From Kingdonia uniflora (lineage: Eukaryota; Streptophyta; Magnoliopsida; Ranunculales; Circaeasteraceae), in assembly GCA_014058105.1 (NCBI GenBank), contig JACGCM010000983.1, positions 1-64,000 of the forward strand: a DNA stretch of 64,000 nucleotides, read 5' to 3'. The notes beneath the pieces are model-generated. The model was not told where the DNA came from. It saw nothing but the letters and a program-made list of their open reading frames with translations, and ran no database searches. The translations under genes and the position numbers were made by a program. Positions 44,440-54,649 of this stretch are shown one piece after another (position 1 is the stretch's first letter; each line of letters opens with the position of its first letter).

Positions 44440-45992
44440 TATGAATCCGTCTCTCTAAGTATATTGAGGACAAAGCTAGGGTCTTACTCCCTTGAATCCA
44501 TTCCCTTCTCTCTAAGTACATTAAGGAGCTGGAGAACATTGCACACTCCAATGCATCACCCGCGATCAAATAACTCATAGATGCTCAAAGAAAAAGAGGA
44601 CAGGAGGAGGGTACAAATGATGCTGAAATGAACGAGGCTATGGTCGTCTTTACGGAGGCTATTGAGACTGTGGAGGCCATGGATTCAGTTAAATCAGGAA
44701 AAGATAGAGAGTATATATCAGATTCGGAATGCAGCTCTGTTAGCGTTGGAACTGATTTAAGTGATTCAAAACCAGATAATTTCAACAAAGAGGAAGAGGC
44801 AGATATGGGGATTTCTATGAAAGATGTGTTGTTTTGTAACAATAGCACTTGTGATGCCACCACCTGTAGTAGTAAATGCCTCAACTACACAACCAAGAAT
44901 AATGTATGCCTTCAATCCTGCAACCAAAATGCTAGGGAAGATGAACACTTCGAAGAAGTGCAAGAGGTATTTCAGGATGGAAGTGGAGGTGGGGAGAGAG
45001 GAGAGGAAGGGTACAGTGGAGTACACTGATGAGCAGATTAAGCAAAAACAACTGAAGTGCCTCTATGGAAATGCAATGATGGCCAATGTGTCAATGAAAA
45101 AGCCACTAACCAGGAGGACTTCCCTCCTTTGAACCCTGCTATTAGTGGAGTCAATAATGCAAGAGTTTGAACTGGGCAAGTTTGATGGGTGCAGCTCCTA
45201 GTAACAGAGGTAAGACTAAGCTCACTTATACTCCACCTACAATGTTAAATGGGGGTGCCCACTGATGTGTTTACTGGTAAGGAGCTCATCAAGAATATTA
45301 AATGCTATTAAAATTACTTGGTGGGTAATTTCATTGGTGAGGTTGGATTATTGGTTTGTTAAAGAGACCTTGAGTAACCTATGGAGAGTTAAGGGACACT
45401 TTGACATGACATTACAAGGTAATGACTTATTCATCTTTAAGTTTAGCTCTGCAGAAGATAGAGAAGGGATTTTAGAGATTGGGCCAGTTCACATAGCTAA
45501 CAGGGTCTTTATGTTGAGAGCTTGGAAACCTCTTATCGAAATTAAAACAAGAGACTATACTACAGTTCCTGTTTGGATTACTCTGATAAACATGCCATTA
45601 GTCCTCCGGTACCCTGAAGGCATTAGCAGAATTGTGAGTGCAGTGGGGCCTCCCATATGTCTTGATAGAGCAACAGTAGAGAAATCAAGAACAAATTATG
45701 CTCAGGTCTATGTTGAGTTGAAAGTTCGCAAAGATTTGCCAAAGGTATTGACAGCAATCATTGATGATATCATTGTTGAAATGGAAGTAGAGTACTCTTG
45801 GGTGTCAGTTAAGTGCAACTTCTGCAAGATTTTTGGGCCTAGCTCTAATGGGTGTGAGAAAAATCCAAGCAATATACAAGATATAAGGCTGCTACTAAAC
45901 CGATGGCACCTCAACAAAGAAAGGTGTGGAGACCAGTGGAGCAAGTTAATTTCAAGCAGACTAGCAACAACAATAAAAAAACAGGTGGACGA
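44440..45992 (+). pseudogene. LINE ORF1 copy 2 (DUF4283)
   Basis: Reads LENIAHSNASPAIK, DAQRKRGQEEGTNDAEMNEA, SECSSVSVGTDLSDSKPDNF and a Cys-rich stretch FCNNSTCDATTCSSKC. After frameshifts comes the DUF4283 domain from about 45355 (SNLWRVKGHFDMTLQGNDLF, LMRAWKPL-like MLRAWKPLIEIKTRDYT, VPVWITLINMPLVLRYPEGI). Then VKCNFCKIFGPSSNGCEKN is a decayed CCHC knuckle. This copy is more complete than copy 1 in the DUF4283 region. It is cut at 45992 by element C. ORF2 is not present here. Confidence 0.72.
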
Positions 45993-46544
45993 TGTAATGA
46001 CGTGTTTTTCGTGATGGTAAACTTCGCTAATACTTTAGTAAGGAGGTTGCAATTCTAAGCTATGACACACTAGATTTTACGTGGAAACTCAGTAAAGCCT
46101 GAGAAAACTACGACCTCGAGGGGGATTTGATGATGAAATCCAATGTGTTAGTTATTACAATTGCTGATAGACATAATGGTCGTGAATAGTAGAAAATAAT
46201 AGAGTTTTCGGATCCAATTCAATATGTGCCCTGCTTGTATTTATAATGGATACGGGCAGTTACAAATAATTGGTCTTCTATTTTAATAGGTAGTGGGCGA
46301 AGTTCACGGATCTCTTGCAATGGCTCTATTTGACCAAATGCAACGGTTACTGTAGATGATCGAGATCTATAGGTGTGCACTTGATATCTTCATGAATGAT
46401 TTCATAGTTTTGACATGATTGTACTAGCTTCTTCTTGTCGAATCTGGGGAGTATGCTTCCACAATATCTTCTTGAATGATCAGATACATTTGACTTAATT
46501 ATATTTAGTTTGTCCTTATCGAATTTGGGGAATATGCTACTACA
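45993..46544 (-). repeat. 3' LTR of element C
   Basis: TGTAATGACGTGTTTTTCG to ATGCTACTACA. The reverse complement aligns with the B LTRs at 48444-48918 and 62384-62864. Confidence 0.85.
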
Positions 46545-46562
46545 ATCGCCCCATTTTCGACA
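46545..46562 (-). other. Polypurine tract of element C
   Basis: Minus strand GTCGAAAATGGGGCGAT next to the LTR. B has GTCGAGAATGGGGCAAT in the same place. Confidence 0.7.
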
Positions 46563-46725
46563 CAATTACTTGTTGTTGTGTCGAGAAGAAAATCTGAATT
46601 GGTGGAGGTTCTCGAATTGTTTGTAAGGTCGATTGTCATTTCCAACGTGGTTGACCAGGTCATTGCATAGTTATAATGCGCAGTAATGGCAGACTGTGGG
46701 GAATGTGTAATTGAGGGTGGCATGC

Positions 46726-46733
46726 TATAAATA
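46726..46733 (+). promoter_or_regulatory. TATA box of s1, element C
   Basis: GCTATAAATAGTA, 69 bases before the s1 ATG, in the same spacing as in A. Confidence 0.7.
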
Positions 46734-46794
46734 GTATTTGTAGAGAGATGGGAAGGTATTTCTTTGTAGATAGTGAAGGTGAAGGATTCCAAAG

Positions 46795-47186
46795 ATGGTG
46801 AAGACACGATTTCAGACTTTGCATAACGAGTTTGTGAGGCGTACATACGCCAAGTAGTGGGAGCTGAAGGAGCTTTATTTTGGTCGGTTGTCTTTGTCAT
46901 CGCGGACACGCCCCTACCGATCGAGCCATCATATGAAGGAATGACGGAGTTGGAGGCGGAGGCTACTGAATCGGAGTTCTTCTTCCGGTGCCAGTATCAC
47001 TATGTATTGTTGTCGGCGGCGGAACGTATTAATAGTCTTTGCGAGTTAGCCTATGCGACGGTGGAAGAAGAAAATGTGCTAACGGGCAGGGCTAGTTATG
47101 AGGGTTATTTTGGTAATTGTCGTATGTACAATCTTCGTGCAGTTTATATTTATAAAAATAAGAACTCCACTGAGGAAAATAGATAA
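46795..47186 (+). pseudogene. Antisense small ORF s1 of element C
   Basis: Starts MVKTRFQTLHNEFVRRTYAK, TAG at 46855, then WELKELYFGRLSLSS, a shift of frame near 46900, and YEGMTELEAEATESEFFFRC, QYHYVLLSAAERINSLCEL and YEGYFGNCR to a TAA. Each block has a match in s1 of B (LHNNFLECV, ELKGLYFGQLSLSS, LTEEEAEIAKTECCFLC, YGGFSYR), so it is a real protein family. It is helical and acidic with paired Cys. Function unknown. One stop and one frameshift. Confidence 0.6.
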
Positions 47187-47204
47187 AACCAAGAATGTAG
47201 AGAT

Positions 47205-47330
47205 GTATTTAAATGATTTAGAGCGACAATGTTATGGTTTGTTGGCTGTAAGGAGACGAAGGCTGTAAGACTTTGAGAAGAGACGTACCAGGCATTTTGC
47301 TAGGCGAGTATCCGAAGGTTCTCGAAGGGG
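47205..47330 (+). pseudogene. Antisense small ORF s2 remnant of element C
   Basis: DLERQCYGLLAVRRRRL, a stop, DFEKRRTRHFARRVSEGS. It aligns with GFEQQCMGLLAFRSRMIKDF and VKRRVKRYAQVLERS of s2 in B. The N-terminal half and its TATA box are missing, and s1 runs almost directly into it, so a deletion fused the two units. Confidence 0.55.
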
Positions 47331-47354
47331 TGTGATGAACAGTCGTGTGGGCCC

Positions 47355-47362
47355 TATAAATA
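47355..47362 (+). promoter_or_regulatory. TATA box of gene L, element C
   Basis: GGGCCCTATAAATACCC. The upstream GGGGTGTGATGAACAGT also occurs, with one change, before the matching box in B. Confidence 0.7.
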
Positions 47363-47399
47363 CCCTCGTAAGTGGCTACTGATCATACACAATTGTTTC

Positions 47400-48443
47400 T
47401 GAAAATTTGTCTGTGTTTTAAGATTTTCATTGTTCATCTTTTGTTCATGTTTTCAATATTGGTACAGAGGAGATTAGTGTTCTCATTGCGAGAGCCAGAA
47501 TCGTAAAGGAGAGAAATACTTAAGTATCACGTCGTCAAGGTCAGTATCTGTCTATACTTGTCTTGTATGTCGAGTGTTGCTTTGTTTTTATAATGAATGA
47601 TTGAAACCCTTTGTAGATAGAGTTGTACACAAGTCATGGAGGAAGGAATTTTAATATGGAGTTATATTTGCAGATAAATTTGAAAAAATTGTGTTTTTAG
47701 GGTTTGCTCTCATTTATGTATTGTGGGTAAAATTGGAATTGTAGGGTTTGAGGGTATTAAAATAATATGTCGTATGGGGAATGGGAATAGTGGGGTTTTA
47801 AGGTTTGTTCTGATTTGAGAGAACGTGGAGAGAGAATGAATATGAGTTACTGTAGGTCTTATGGCATGGTTTTAGGGGATACCTTACAAAATGAAGTTGT
47901 GTGAAGTGTTGAGACAATTGGCAAAGTACTTCGCGGGATGTACGACGTATATTACCAGATGTAGCGCCGAAGATAATGAGATTTTCAAAAAATTTGTATA
48001 GAATCTCCGTTTAAGTGGAAAACTGAAATGTCTTCGAGAAGCTTTATCCTGTGGAAATTTTTTGAGATAAAATGTGAGGGTAAAAAAGTAATTAATTGTG
48101 AAATTAATTGATGCCGATATTGGATTTAAATGACATAGAAAAGTAAAGATGTCGAAGATAGTAACACATATAATGATGTGTCTGAGAGTAAAATTTGACA
48201 AATGATGTATACTGTAACAACTAAGAATATATAGTATATAAGATATCATAATATGCTAACTTAAAAAGGGAATATGATTTTCAGGTTTAAATAAATGGTT
48301 GAACCAGTTCAAAATGCTAACTGCCCTAACGCCGACTCGGATGGAATTTTCAAAAATCTTGTCGACGTAGAAACATTAATAATAGATGTTACTTCCTGCG
48401 TGCAAAGGTTGGGTAGTGATTTTAGAGTAGTGAAAAATAATAC
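47400..48443 (+). pseudogene. Antisense gene L of element C, 5' exons
   Basis: A first, apparently non-coding exon ends GTCGTCAAG-GTCAGTATC at about 47540. A long intron runs to TTTTCAG at about 48284. The coding exon starts MVEPVQNANCPNADSDGIF at 48295 and reads NLVDVETLIID and TSCVQRLGSDFRVVKNN to the B insertion at 48443. B has the same start (MAEPIHNDDKEGIFTNL, then CVQKLG). The frame resumes at 62870. A 5'-UTR intron in an antisense retrotransposon gene is unusual but is supported by both copies. Confidence 0.62.
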
Positions 48444-48918
48444 TGTAGTAGCATATTTCTCAGATTCAACAAAGAGAAGTTAACAAAACTTAGCCGAAGA
48501 TACCTCATCATTCGAGAAGATGTCACATCTGCGACCACAGTTATCGGCCCATTGAAGTGGCCGTTATGCTTGATCAAATAGAGCCATTGCAGGGAGATCC
48601 GCGAAGTTTGCCTAATACCCGCCAAAATAGGAAACTGTTTTTACTTTTATTTTTGCAACTGGTTGTATTTATAGTAAAGAATATGTTAATCAGATCCACA
48701 ACTCTACTAATCAGACATTCTTACGTCCTTACCATAACAGCAATTGTAATAACTAGCAACTTATTGATTTTTTTTTTATCAAAACCCTCCTCGAGGTCGT
48801 GATTTTTTTCAGACTTTACTACGTTTTCACGTAAAATCATGTGCGTTTAAGCTTATTATTGCATAATCCTTACTAAAGTATTGGCGAAGATTATCCTCTC
48901 GGAAAATATGTCATTACA
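48444..48918 (+). repeat. 5' LTR of element B
   Basis: TGTAGTAGCATATTTC to ATGTCATTACA, aligned with the 3' LTR. Confidence 0.92.
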
Positions 48919-48920
48919 AT

Positions 48921-48938
48921 TGGCACCGTCTGTGGGAA
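48921..48938 (+). other. Primer-binding site of element B
   Basis: TGGCACCGTCTGTGGGAA, two bases after the 5' LTR. Confidence 0.85.
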
Positions 48939-49675
48939 ATACCATACTTTTTCTTTACCACCTGAATTCTAAGAATTCGATAGGGATGGCAATGGGACGG
49001 ATTTGGGGCGGGGGAGCTAATCCCATCCCCATCACCAGTTAGGATTCAACCCCCCATCCCCGCCTCAATACCCGTTTAAGTTAAACGGGGATCCCCAAAT
49101 CCGCCCCACCTTACAAAGCCTAATCCCAGACCCGCCCCATCCCCGCCCCATTTAACTATTACTTTTTTTAAAATAGTATGCAAAAAAACATTCAAAAACC
49201 ATAATTCAGAATTCAGAAAGCAGAAAGAAGAAAGAAAAAAATAAGAAAAGAAGGGTTATGTACATTGTACAAAACTATGGCAGCCAAAGCTTCATTCCTT
49301 TAAGTATTCATTACAGACTGCCAAAGACATTTTACTTCAACCTTATAAATTTCTATCTATATAAACTCAACTATTGCTTACATTCATATATGGATATTGG
49401 ATGGACTTAATCTGGGCATTGCTTTACAAATCAAAACTATGGCAGTTGAAGTGGAAATAAGCCTCATTCTTTCCACCCCTTATGTTCTTTGACCTGCACT
49501 CTTTAGCAAACACTTGATTCAATGCTTTGAGGACCGCAAACAATCACACCCACGTCTACATGGCCCCAACTCTCACAGACACTATCAAAAATTTCTGGAC
49601 AAAGGAAACAAATATTTCCTGGTGAAATCAGACAAATGTTCATTTAGTACAATCTATAAACAGTAGGTTATGTAC

Positions 49676-49773
49676 TTACCTCCGAAATCTGGTCCGTAGC
49701 CGTAACGCGTAGTAGTGAAAGTAGCCCTGATATGGATTATTACTATACTGCATATCACCTCTGCCACCCTCAC
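49676..49773 (-). other. Possible further captured fragment, Gly/Tyr-rich
   Basis: After the BI-1 exon the minus strand reads MQYSNNPYQGYFHYY and, one frame over, RYGYGPDFGG ending at GGAG-GTAAGT, a perfect donor at about 49679. The composition suggests the Gly/Tyr-rich tail of an RNA-binding protein, with one frameshift. I cannot name the donor gene. Confidence 0.3.
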
Positions 49774-49960
49774 CTCAAACTTGAACGTAGCAGCAGATCC
49801 TCCAAAAATAGAGGAAGCGAAGTGCAACTAAAAGAGGATGGAGAGCCCAGATGAAAGCAGGCCTCCCAAGTAAAGGTATTCCCGACGCTTTGCCAACATG
49901 GCTGCTGCTGAGAAGCAACCAAACGCTATCGCTGTCCCCACAAATGCGGTTATTAATATG
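49774..49960 (-). pseudogene. BI-1: Captured BAX INHIBITOR-1 exon
   Basis: One 187-nt exon with acceptor CTGCAG before 49960 and donor GTGAGG after 49774. It reads ILITAFVGTAIAFGCFSAAA, MLAKRREYLYLGG, LLSSGLSILF, a TAG in place of Trp, then LHFASSIFGGSAATFKFE. This is the middle transmembrane section of plant BI-1, an ER-membrane suppressor of cell death (TMBIM family), with its conserved RRREYLYLGG loop. The next exon (LYFGLL...) is not found downstream. Only a fragment was captured, and the Trp-to-stop change (TGG to TAG) shows decay. Confidence 0.9.
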
Positions 49961-50614
49961 CTGCAGGACACAGGAAGCGGGTATTTTTAGTCTGATCACA
50001 ACTTCAACTAGCATTTCTACTGAATTTTGACCAACAAATAGCAGCACCAAAAAATCCTAAGTAGCATGTTCTATTCCCCCTACTGCATTTATATTGACTC
50101 AAAAGTAACTAGAATATTGATAATAACAAAAACTCCACTAGAAGTACCATTTCTTGCTATCTAGAATACGCAAACTCAGCATAATACAACTCAAATACAA
50201 AGCCAATATCTTGCTATCTAGAACGTTTAACTGCAACTATGCAGTATACAACGTCAGCACATAATTACAGTCCAAAAAAGATCCCTTCTCCAGACTGTAC
50301 AGTGATAGATACTGGATACTTCAAACTTCCGAGCCAAGTGAACATGAAAGTAAGAAGATCAAGTTGGTGAGCTGGCTTCTACACAGATCTATATTAGCAT
50401 CTATATTGCTTTTATGTACAACCACCAAACAAAGTAATCTTACATTAACAAACTTCAGGAGAGAGTAGACTTTCAGCGGAAGCCAAATTAGATGGGAGTT
50501 CAGATGTATCAAAGAGACTAAAGAAAAAAAAACTCTAAAATAGGCACTTAATGAGTATATTAAAGTCACTGGTAACAATACTTTAATATCAGATAATCCT
50601 ACAGTAAGTATTTG

Positions 50615-50692
50615 TCAGGACCCATTATTAGCGAGTGGGGCATCAGTTTTATTCAAATGAACGATCTTGAACTTTTGTATCAAAGGAAGAAT
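50615..50692 (-). pseudogene. Captured O-fucosyltransferase exon 2
   Basis: After acceptor GCAATCAG the minus strand reads ILPLIQKFKIVHLNKTDAPL and ANNGS, then TGA. It continues the preceding exon exactly as in plant O-fucosyltransferase family proteins (…LLQKYKVVHL, RTDARLANNG). The host sequence stops after NNG, giving a chimeric end. Confidence 0.85.
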
Positions 50693-50780
50693 CTGATTGC
50701 AAAACAATTCAGAAGTCATTTAAGAATGGGTGAGTGGAGAAATAAAATGAAAACATTCCAAGCAGTAGTAGGAAATGAAC

Positions 50781-50969
50781 CTGATGAAGGTAGTAAGAAA
50801 TATCTGACCAACTAATGGGTGGCATTGAATAGAACATTCCGAGCTCAACTCTTCTCTTGAGCCTTGGTGGCAGCTCTTTCAATATCCGTACTTGATCTCT
50901 CAAGGATGTAATGAAATGATCAACATCAAATATGTCTTGGAGCTCACTGAATAAAGACTCGAAAGGATC
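50781..50969 (-). pseudogene. Fused coatomer / O-fucosyltransferase exon
   Basis: A 189-nt exon (acceptor GGGGCAG before 50969, donor CAG-GTTCAT at 50780). The first 24 bases complete coatomer beta-prime: joined to the previous exon's TG they read W-ILSSLYS. Then the sequence becomes O-fucosyltransferase in a different frame ([53 protein letters not shown]). O-fucosyltransferases of this plant family are Golgi type II membrane glycosyltransferases. The join lies near TTCAGTGAG, a shared short stretch. In the coatomer frame a stop follows about 17 codons later. Confidence 0.85.
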
Positions 50970-51056
50970 CTGCCCCAAACAAAGTTGAACACAAATTACA
51001 CATCACAAGTGACAACATAGTTACTCTTCTAATGTGATCTAATCAAGTAAAAATAC

Positions 51057-51317
51057 CATGGCTCCGTCGGGTGAAGATCCACACATTTCACTCTTTCAGA
51101 TCTTTGAGCAAGTTTCCTCTGATCCAAATCAAAACAAAAGGGTTACCAATCAAACACATTACAACAAATCAAAGAGATTAAGATCCAAAATACCTTGATT
51201 TCAAATTTCAGAGGCTGTTTCATCATCACAACATGCAACAATTCAGAGAAAAATAGATCAAAAATCTATTCAAATCAAAGCATAATTTCACCAGATCTGG
51301 CGATGAAATCTTACCAT
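51057..51317 (-). pseudogene. Captured coatomer beta-prime 5' exons
   Basis: Three exons on the minus strand: 5' UTR ending in the ATG at 51317-51315 followed by GTAAG; 51214-51194 reading PLKFEIK; and 51118-51057 reading RKLAQRSERVKCVDLHPTEP plus TG of Trp. Together they give the N-terminus of coatomer subunit beta-prime (COPI coat, first WD40 repeat). Splice phases fit perfectly into the fused exon at 50969. The UTR and probably the promoter (to about 51600) were taken along, so the chimera could be transcribed. Confidence 0.9.
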
Positions 51318-51550
51318 TTCGATGAAGAAATCAAGAGAAACTGACTTGTTTTGATGAGGAGACGAGAATTTGGGATTTTGGTGTGAGATCGGAGAAACAA
51401 AGCTCGAAAATGTTGGTGTGTTTTATCTTTGTATATAGTGGGATGGGAGTAACAAAGAAACAGTTCTTTGATTTCTCTAATTCTTTGATTTTAAATTGCA
51501 TCTAAAGAATTGTTGGGTACTTGGGTTTGGTTTGGGGAGAGACAGGTTTC

Positions 51551-51586
<36 letters not shown>

Positions 51587-51821
51587 ATTAGGGTTTTCTT
51601 TTTTTAATTCTACTATATATACAGGGGTATAAAAGTAAAAGTATTATATGAGGCGGGGCGGATAAACGATTTATCCAAGCTCAGTCCCAAATTCGCCCCA
51701 ATCCCCGACGGATTTAACCAAACTTGGCCCGACCCGCCCCCATACCCAATATAGTCATCCCAAATCCTCTCCAAATGGGGCGGGGTGGGGCAAATTGTCA
51801 TCCCTAGAATCTGATGACAAA

Positions 51822-52851
51822 CGTAAATCTGAAAAGTGCCTCTAGTACACTGAGGAACCACGAGATCAATCCAATACCAGAAACAGTCAATCTATACAGT
51901 TCGTGATCGAACTTCAGAAACAAATGGAATCTGATCGAGTCCAGAGGCTTGAAGATCAGAGAATCCACGCCTAAGTTCTTCAAGTTGAAAGATATGAGAG
52001 GATAAAAGCCTTGGACCAACAGAGTCAGATCGGCTCACTAATCGTCAGACGTCACCTCCCCAAGCCCAGAGTGAATATCGCTCTAGGGCGACCCAGAGAG
52101 AAAACTTACCAAGAGAGGAACGAGTTCGAACTTCTCAATCCAGATCAAGGAATCTAGACAGGGCTTCTTGACATTCATATCAAGGAATCCAGATCAATGG
52201 AACTTCTCGATACCATTCTTGAAGGCTCTATCACTACATTCAGCCAGTTGAATTGCCTCTTTGAATCAAATTATGCTCATGTTAAGGAACGAGAAATAAC
52301 GGTAGATTCATTATTCTTTTTCAAGCAAGGTGGGAAAGAAACCTTGACAAGTTTCGATAAACGTTTTCTGCAGGAAACATAAAAGATTGGGAATTCAGAT
52401 CCCAAAATTATCGTTCCAGCATTTACTTCCGCACTCCACATCGACTCTAAAGTTTGAGAAGAGTTTATCTTGCACAAGCCCAAGACAGAGACAAAAATAA
52501 TCGATGTTGTTAATAACTACATCGAATTGGAATGGTCCAAAAATGATAAGATGAAAAGCTCCTCAGTCATCCACTCAAATAAAATATTTTCGTCGCCACC
52601 TCCAAAGTCAGCTAATAATGGGACTCCTAAGCATTGCGAAAGGAACATCGACAACGTCAGGAAAAGAGACGAAAAACCAGACAGACCCATCCCAGTCTTG
52701 CCTCCTATGATAATCACACTCTCCACTATCTTACCAAAGATAAAGGGAGACAAATTATATCGAGAAGCACAAACTATTCATAATGTACCCAATAAGCCCT
52801 TGTGTCAGTATTACAACGTGCATAACCATGAAACTGACAATTGTTAATCTC
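51822..52851 (+). pseudogene. gag of element B
   Basis: Plus-strand frame with stops. It reads QIQFVIELQKQ-like coil (MESDRVQRLEDQRIHA), IGSLIVRRHLPKPRVNIA, then the retrotrans_gag core: TTFSQLNCLFESNYAHVKER, FFKQGGKETLTSFDKRFLQE. A zinc-knuckle-like CQYYNVHNHETDNC lies near 52800-52845, the Tat variant with first Cys pair degenerate. TAA or TAG stops occur near 51972, 52155, 52380, 52455 and 52845. The leader between the primer site and gag is split by the hAT element. Confidence 0.82.
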
Positions 52852-53054
52852 TTATACAAATTTTTCATCGCATTCTACTAGCTGGGCGGCTTCACAACTA
52901 TGTAGTCAATGTTCAGAAGTTTCTCGAGGAAGAAATTAAAAAGAAATAAGTCGAACAAGAGCAAGGGCAAGGCCAAGCTCGCCACCTTTACATGATCAAA
53001 ATTGAAAAAGGAAAAAAGAGAAAGCAATACGAAAGAATTACATCTTGATGCAAA

Positions 53055-53500
53055 ATGACATCATCAGACAAATCAGCAAAACTTTTCCCTATCTTCAGCA
53101 AGGCCAAACGACCGTACCATATTTCTTTCGAAGACTCCGATACCAGTCATGTTAGGTACCCTCACGATGACCCTCTGGTCATTATGCTTAAAGTAGGTCA
53201 GGACTACCTACACACACTTCTAGTTAATATAGGAAGCACATAAGACATTTTGTCCAAGAGAGCTATTGGTGTTTTAGGTCTCAAGCATTCAGTTAAAGCT
53301 TCGACAACCACAATCACAGGGCTTAACGGTTCCAAAGAATCTTCTATGGGAGAAATCACCCTGCCAGTTCCAGCGGGATTAGAAACCTCTTTCGTCAAAT
53401 TTGTTGTAATAGATGCTTAATCTAAGTATTTGGGCATCTTAGGTCAAAGTTGGCTACATTCAATCAAAGCAGTACCATCGACATATCATCTGGCCTTGTA
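53055..53500 (+). pseudogene. Protease of element B
   Basis: Reads HISFEDSDTSHVRYPHDDPL and VIMLKVGQDYLHTLLVNIGS. The last piece stands where the family has VDTGSS or VDGGSS, so the catalytic Asp-Thr-Gly is now Asn-Ile-Gly. It continues LPVPAGLETSFVKFVVID and LGILGQSWLHSIKAVPSTYH. Stops at 53241 and 53418. Confidence 0.82.
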
Positions 53501-53579
53501 ATTTCTAACAGATCACGAAGTATATGAAATCAAAGGGAGTCAAGCAGTAACACGTATGTGCGAGAATATAACCACTAAC

Positions 53580-54640
53580 TCTCACGCAGCAAAACTCTTG
53601 AAAGCATAACAATTACAGCAAGAACCAACTCCAACATTCGAGCAACATAATATTGAGGTAGTGGACTCTTTTGAACTCAATGGGCCCAGGCAAAATACCT
53701 TCATTGGATCAAAACTGTCATTTAATGAAAAAGAAACCATGATACAACTTCTAAATAAAAACGTCGACATCTTTGCATGATCTTTTTAAGAAATGCCCGA
53801 CATTGACCCCTCGATAGCATGCCACAAGCTCAACCTCCTTCCTGATAGCAAAGCAGTTGTACAAAAGCATCGCAATTTAGCCCTCCGCCTTCGCGAGGCA
53901 GTTAATGAAGAAATTGATAAACTCTTTCGTGTAGGATTTATTCGAGAAGCAAAATATCCCAAATAGGTGTCTAATATCATTGTTGTACCAAATATGAATG
54001 GGAAAAATCAGAGTTTGCGTAGATTTTGCATTGCCAAACAAATTTACACCAAAGGACAACTTCCCCCTCCCTCTAATTCCAATACTCCCCGATTCTGTAG
54101 CAGGGCACGAACTTCTCTCGATGATAAATGCAACGTCCGGTTATAATTAGGTTCCTCTCACCAAAGAATTCCAAGAAAAAGCAACATTCGTAACAGAAAG
54201 AGGTCTTTACTGTTACACAATTATGCCTTTTGGGTTGAAAAATACAGGAGCCACTTATTAGTGACTTGTCACCCACATGTTCAAAGATCATTTAGGTAAA
54301 ATTATGGAAGTATAGATCGATGATATGATCTGCAAAAGCTTACGGCGAGAAGATCATTGTAACAATCTCCAGATAATCTTCGACATCCTACGTACTTACC
54401 AAATGAACTCAAACCCAAAAAAGCCAATTTGGTGTTGCATCGAGTAAATTTTTGGGCCATTTGGTTAGTAAAAGGGGAATAGAGATTGATCTGGCTCAAA
54501 TCAATGTACTCATGGCAATGTCATCTCCTCAAACCAAAAAAGATGTATAGAAGCTTGCTGGCAAGATTACAGCTCTTCATAAGTTCATTTCTAAGTCATC
54601 TGATCGATGCAAACTTCTTTACCTCATTCTCCTTGGAGAT
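53580..54640 (+). pseudogene. Reverse transcriptase of element B
   Basis: Order of motifs across shifting frames: MPDIDPSIACHKLNL, RLREAVNEEIDKLFRVGFIR, REAKYPK-stop-VSNIIVVP, a YCYTIMPFGLKNTG-like LYCYTIMPFGLKNTGA around 54210, IDDMICKSLRREDHC with the YxDD pair preceded by a stop (54313), and FLGHLVSKRGIEIDL around 54450. The catalytic Asp pair survives but at least four frame changes do not. It would copy element RNA into DNA. Confidence 0.8.
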
Positions 54641-54649
54641 CCAGCTCCA

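Larger units (their letters stand above)
45993..48443 (-). mobile_element. Tat-type element C, left part (3' end)
   Basis: Minus-strand element whose 3' LTR lies at 45993-46544, followed rightward by a polypurine stretch and the plus-strand antisense cassette s1, s2 and L. It is cut at 48443 by element B and continues at 62870. The antisense L reading frame joins in phase once B and its duplicated bases are removed. LTR matches those of B in inverted orientation. Confidence 0.85.
48981..51806 (-). mobile_element. hAT-like element carrying host gene exons (Pack-type)
   Basis: Ends TAGGGATGGCAATGGG and, inverted, TAGGGATGACAATTTG. They are flanked by 8-bp repeats GAATTCGA (48973-48980) and GAATCTGA (51807-51814), 6 of 8 matching. 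Subterminal regions are packed with CCCCGCCCC-type motifs on both sides, typical of plant hAT ends. There is no transposase. The interior holds minus-strand exons with splice borders from coatomer beta-prime, an O-fucosyltransferase and BAX INHIBITOR-1. It lies in the leader of element B. Confidence 0.88.

Noticed and set aside
47884..48249. 121-codon minus-strand frame in element C
   Set aside because: Lies in the intron of gene L on the other strand, AT-rich and without motifs.
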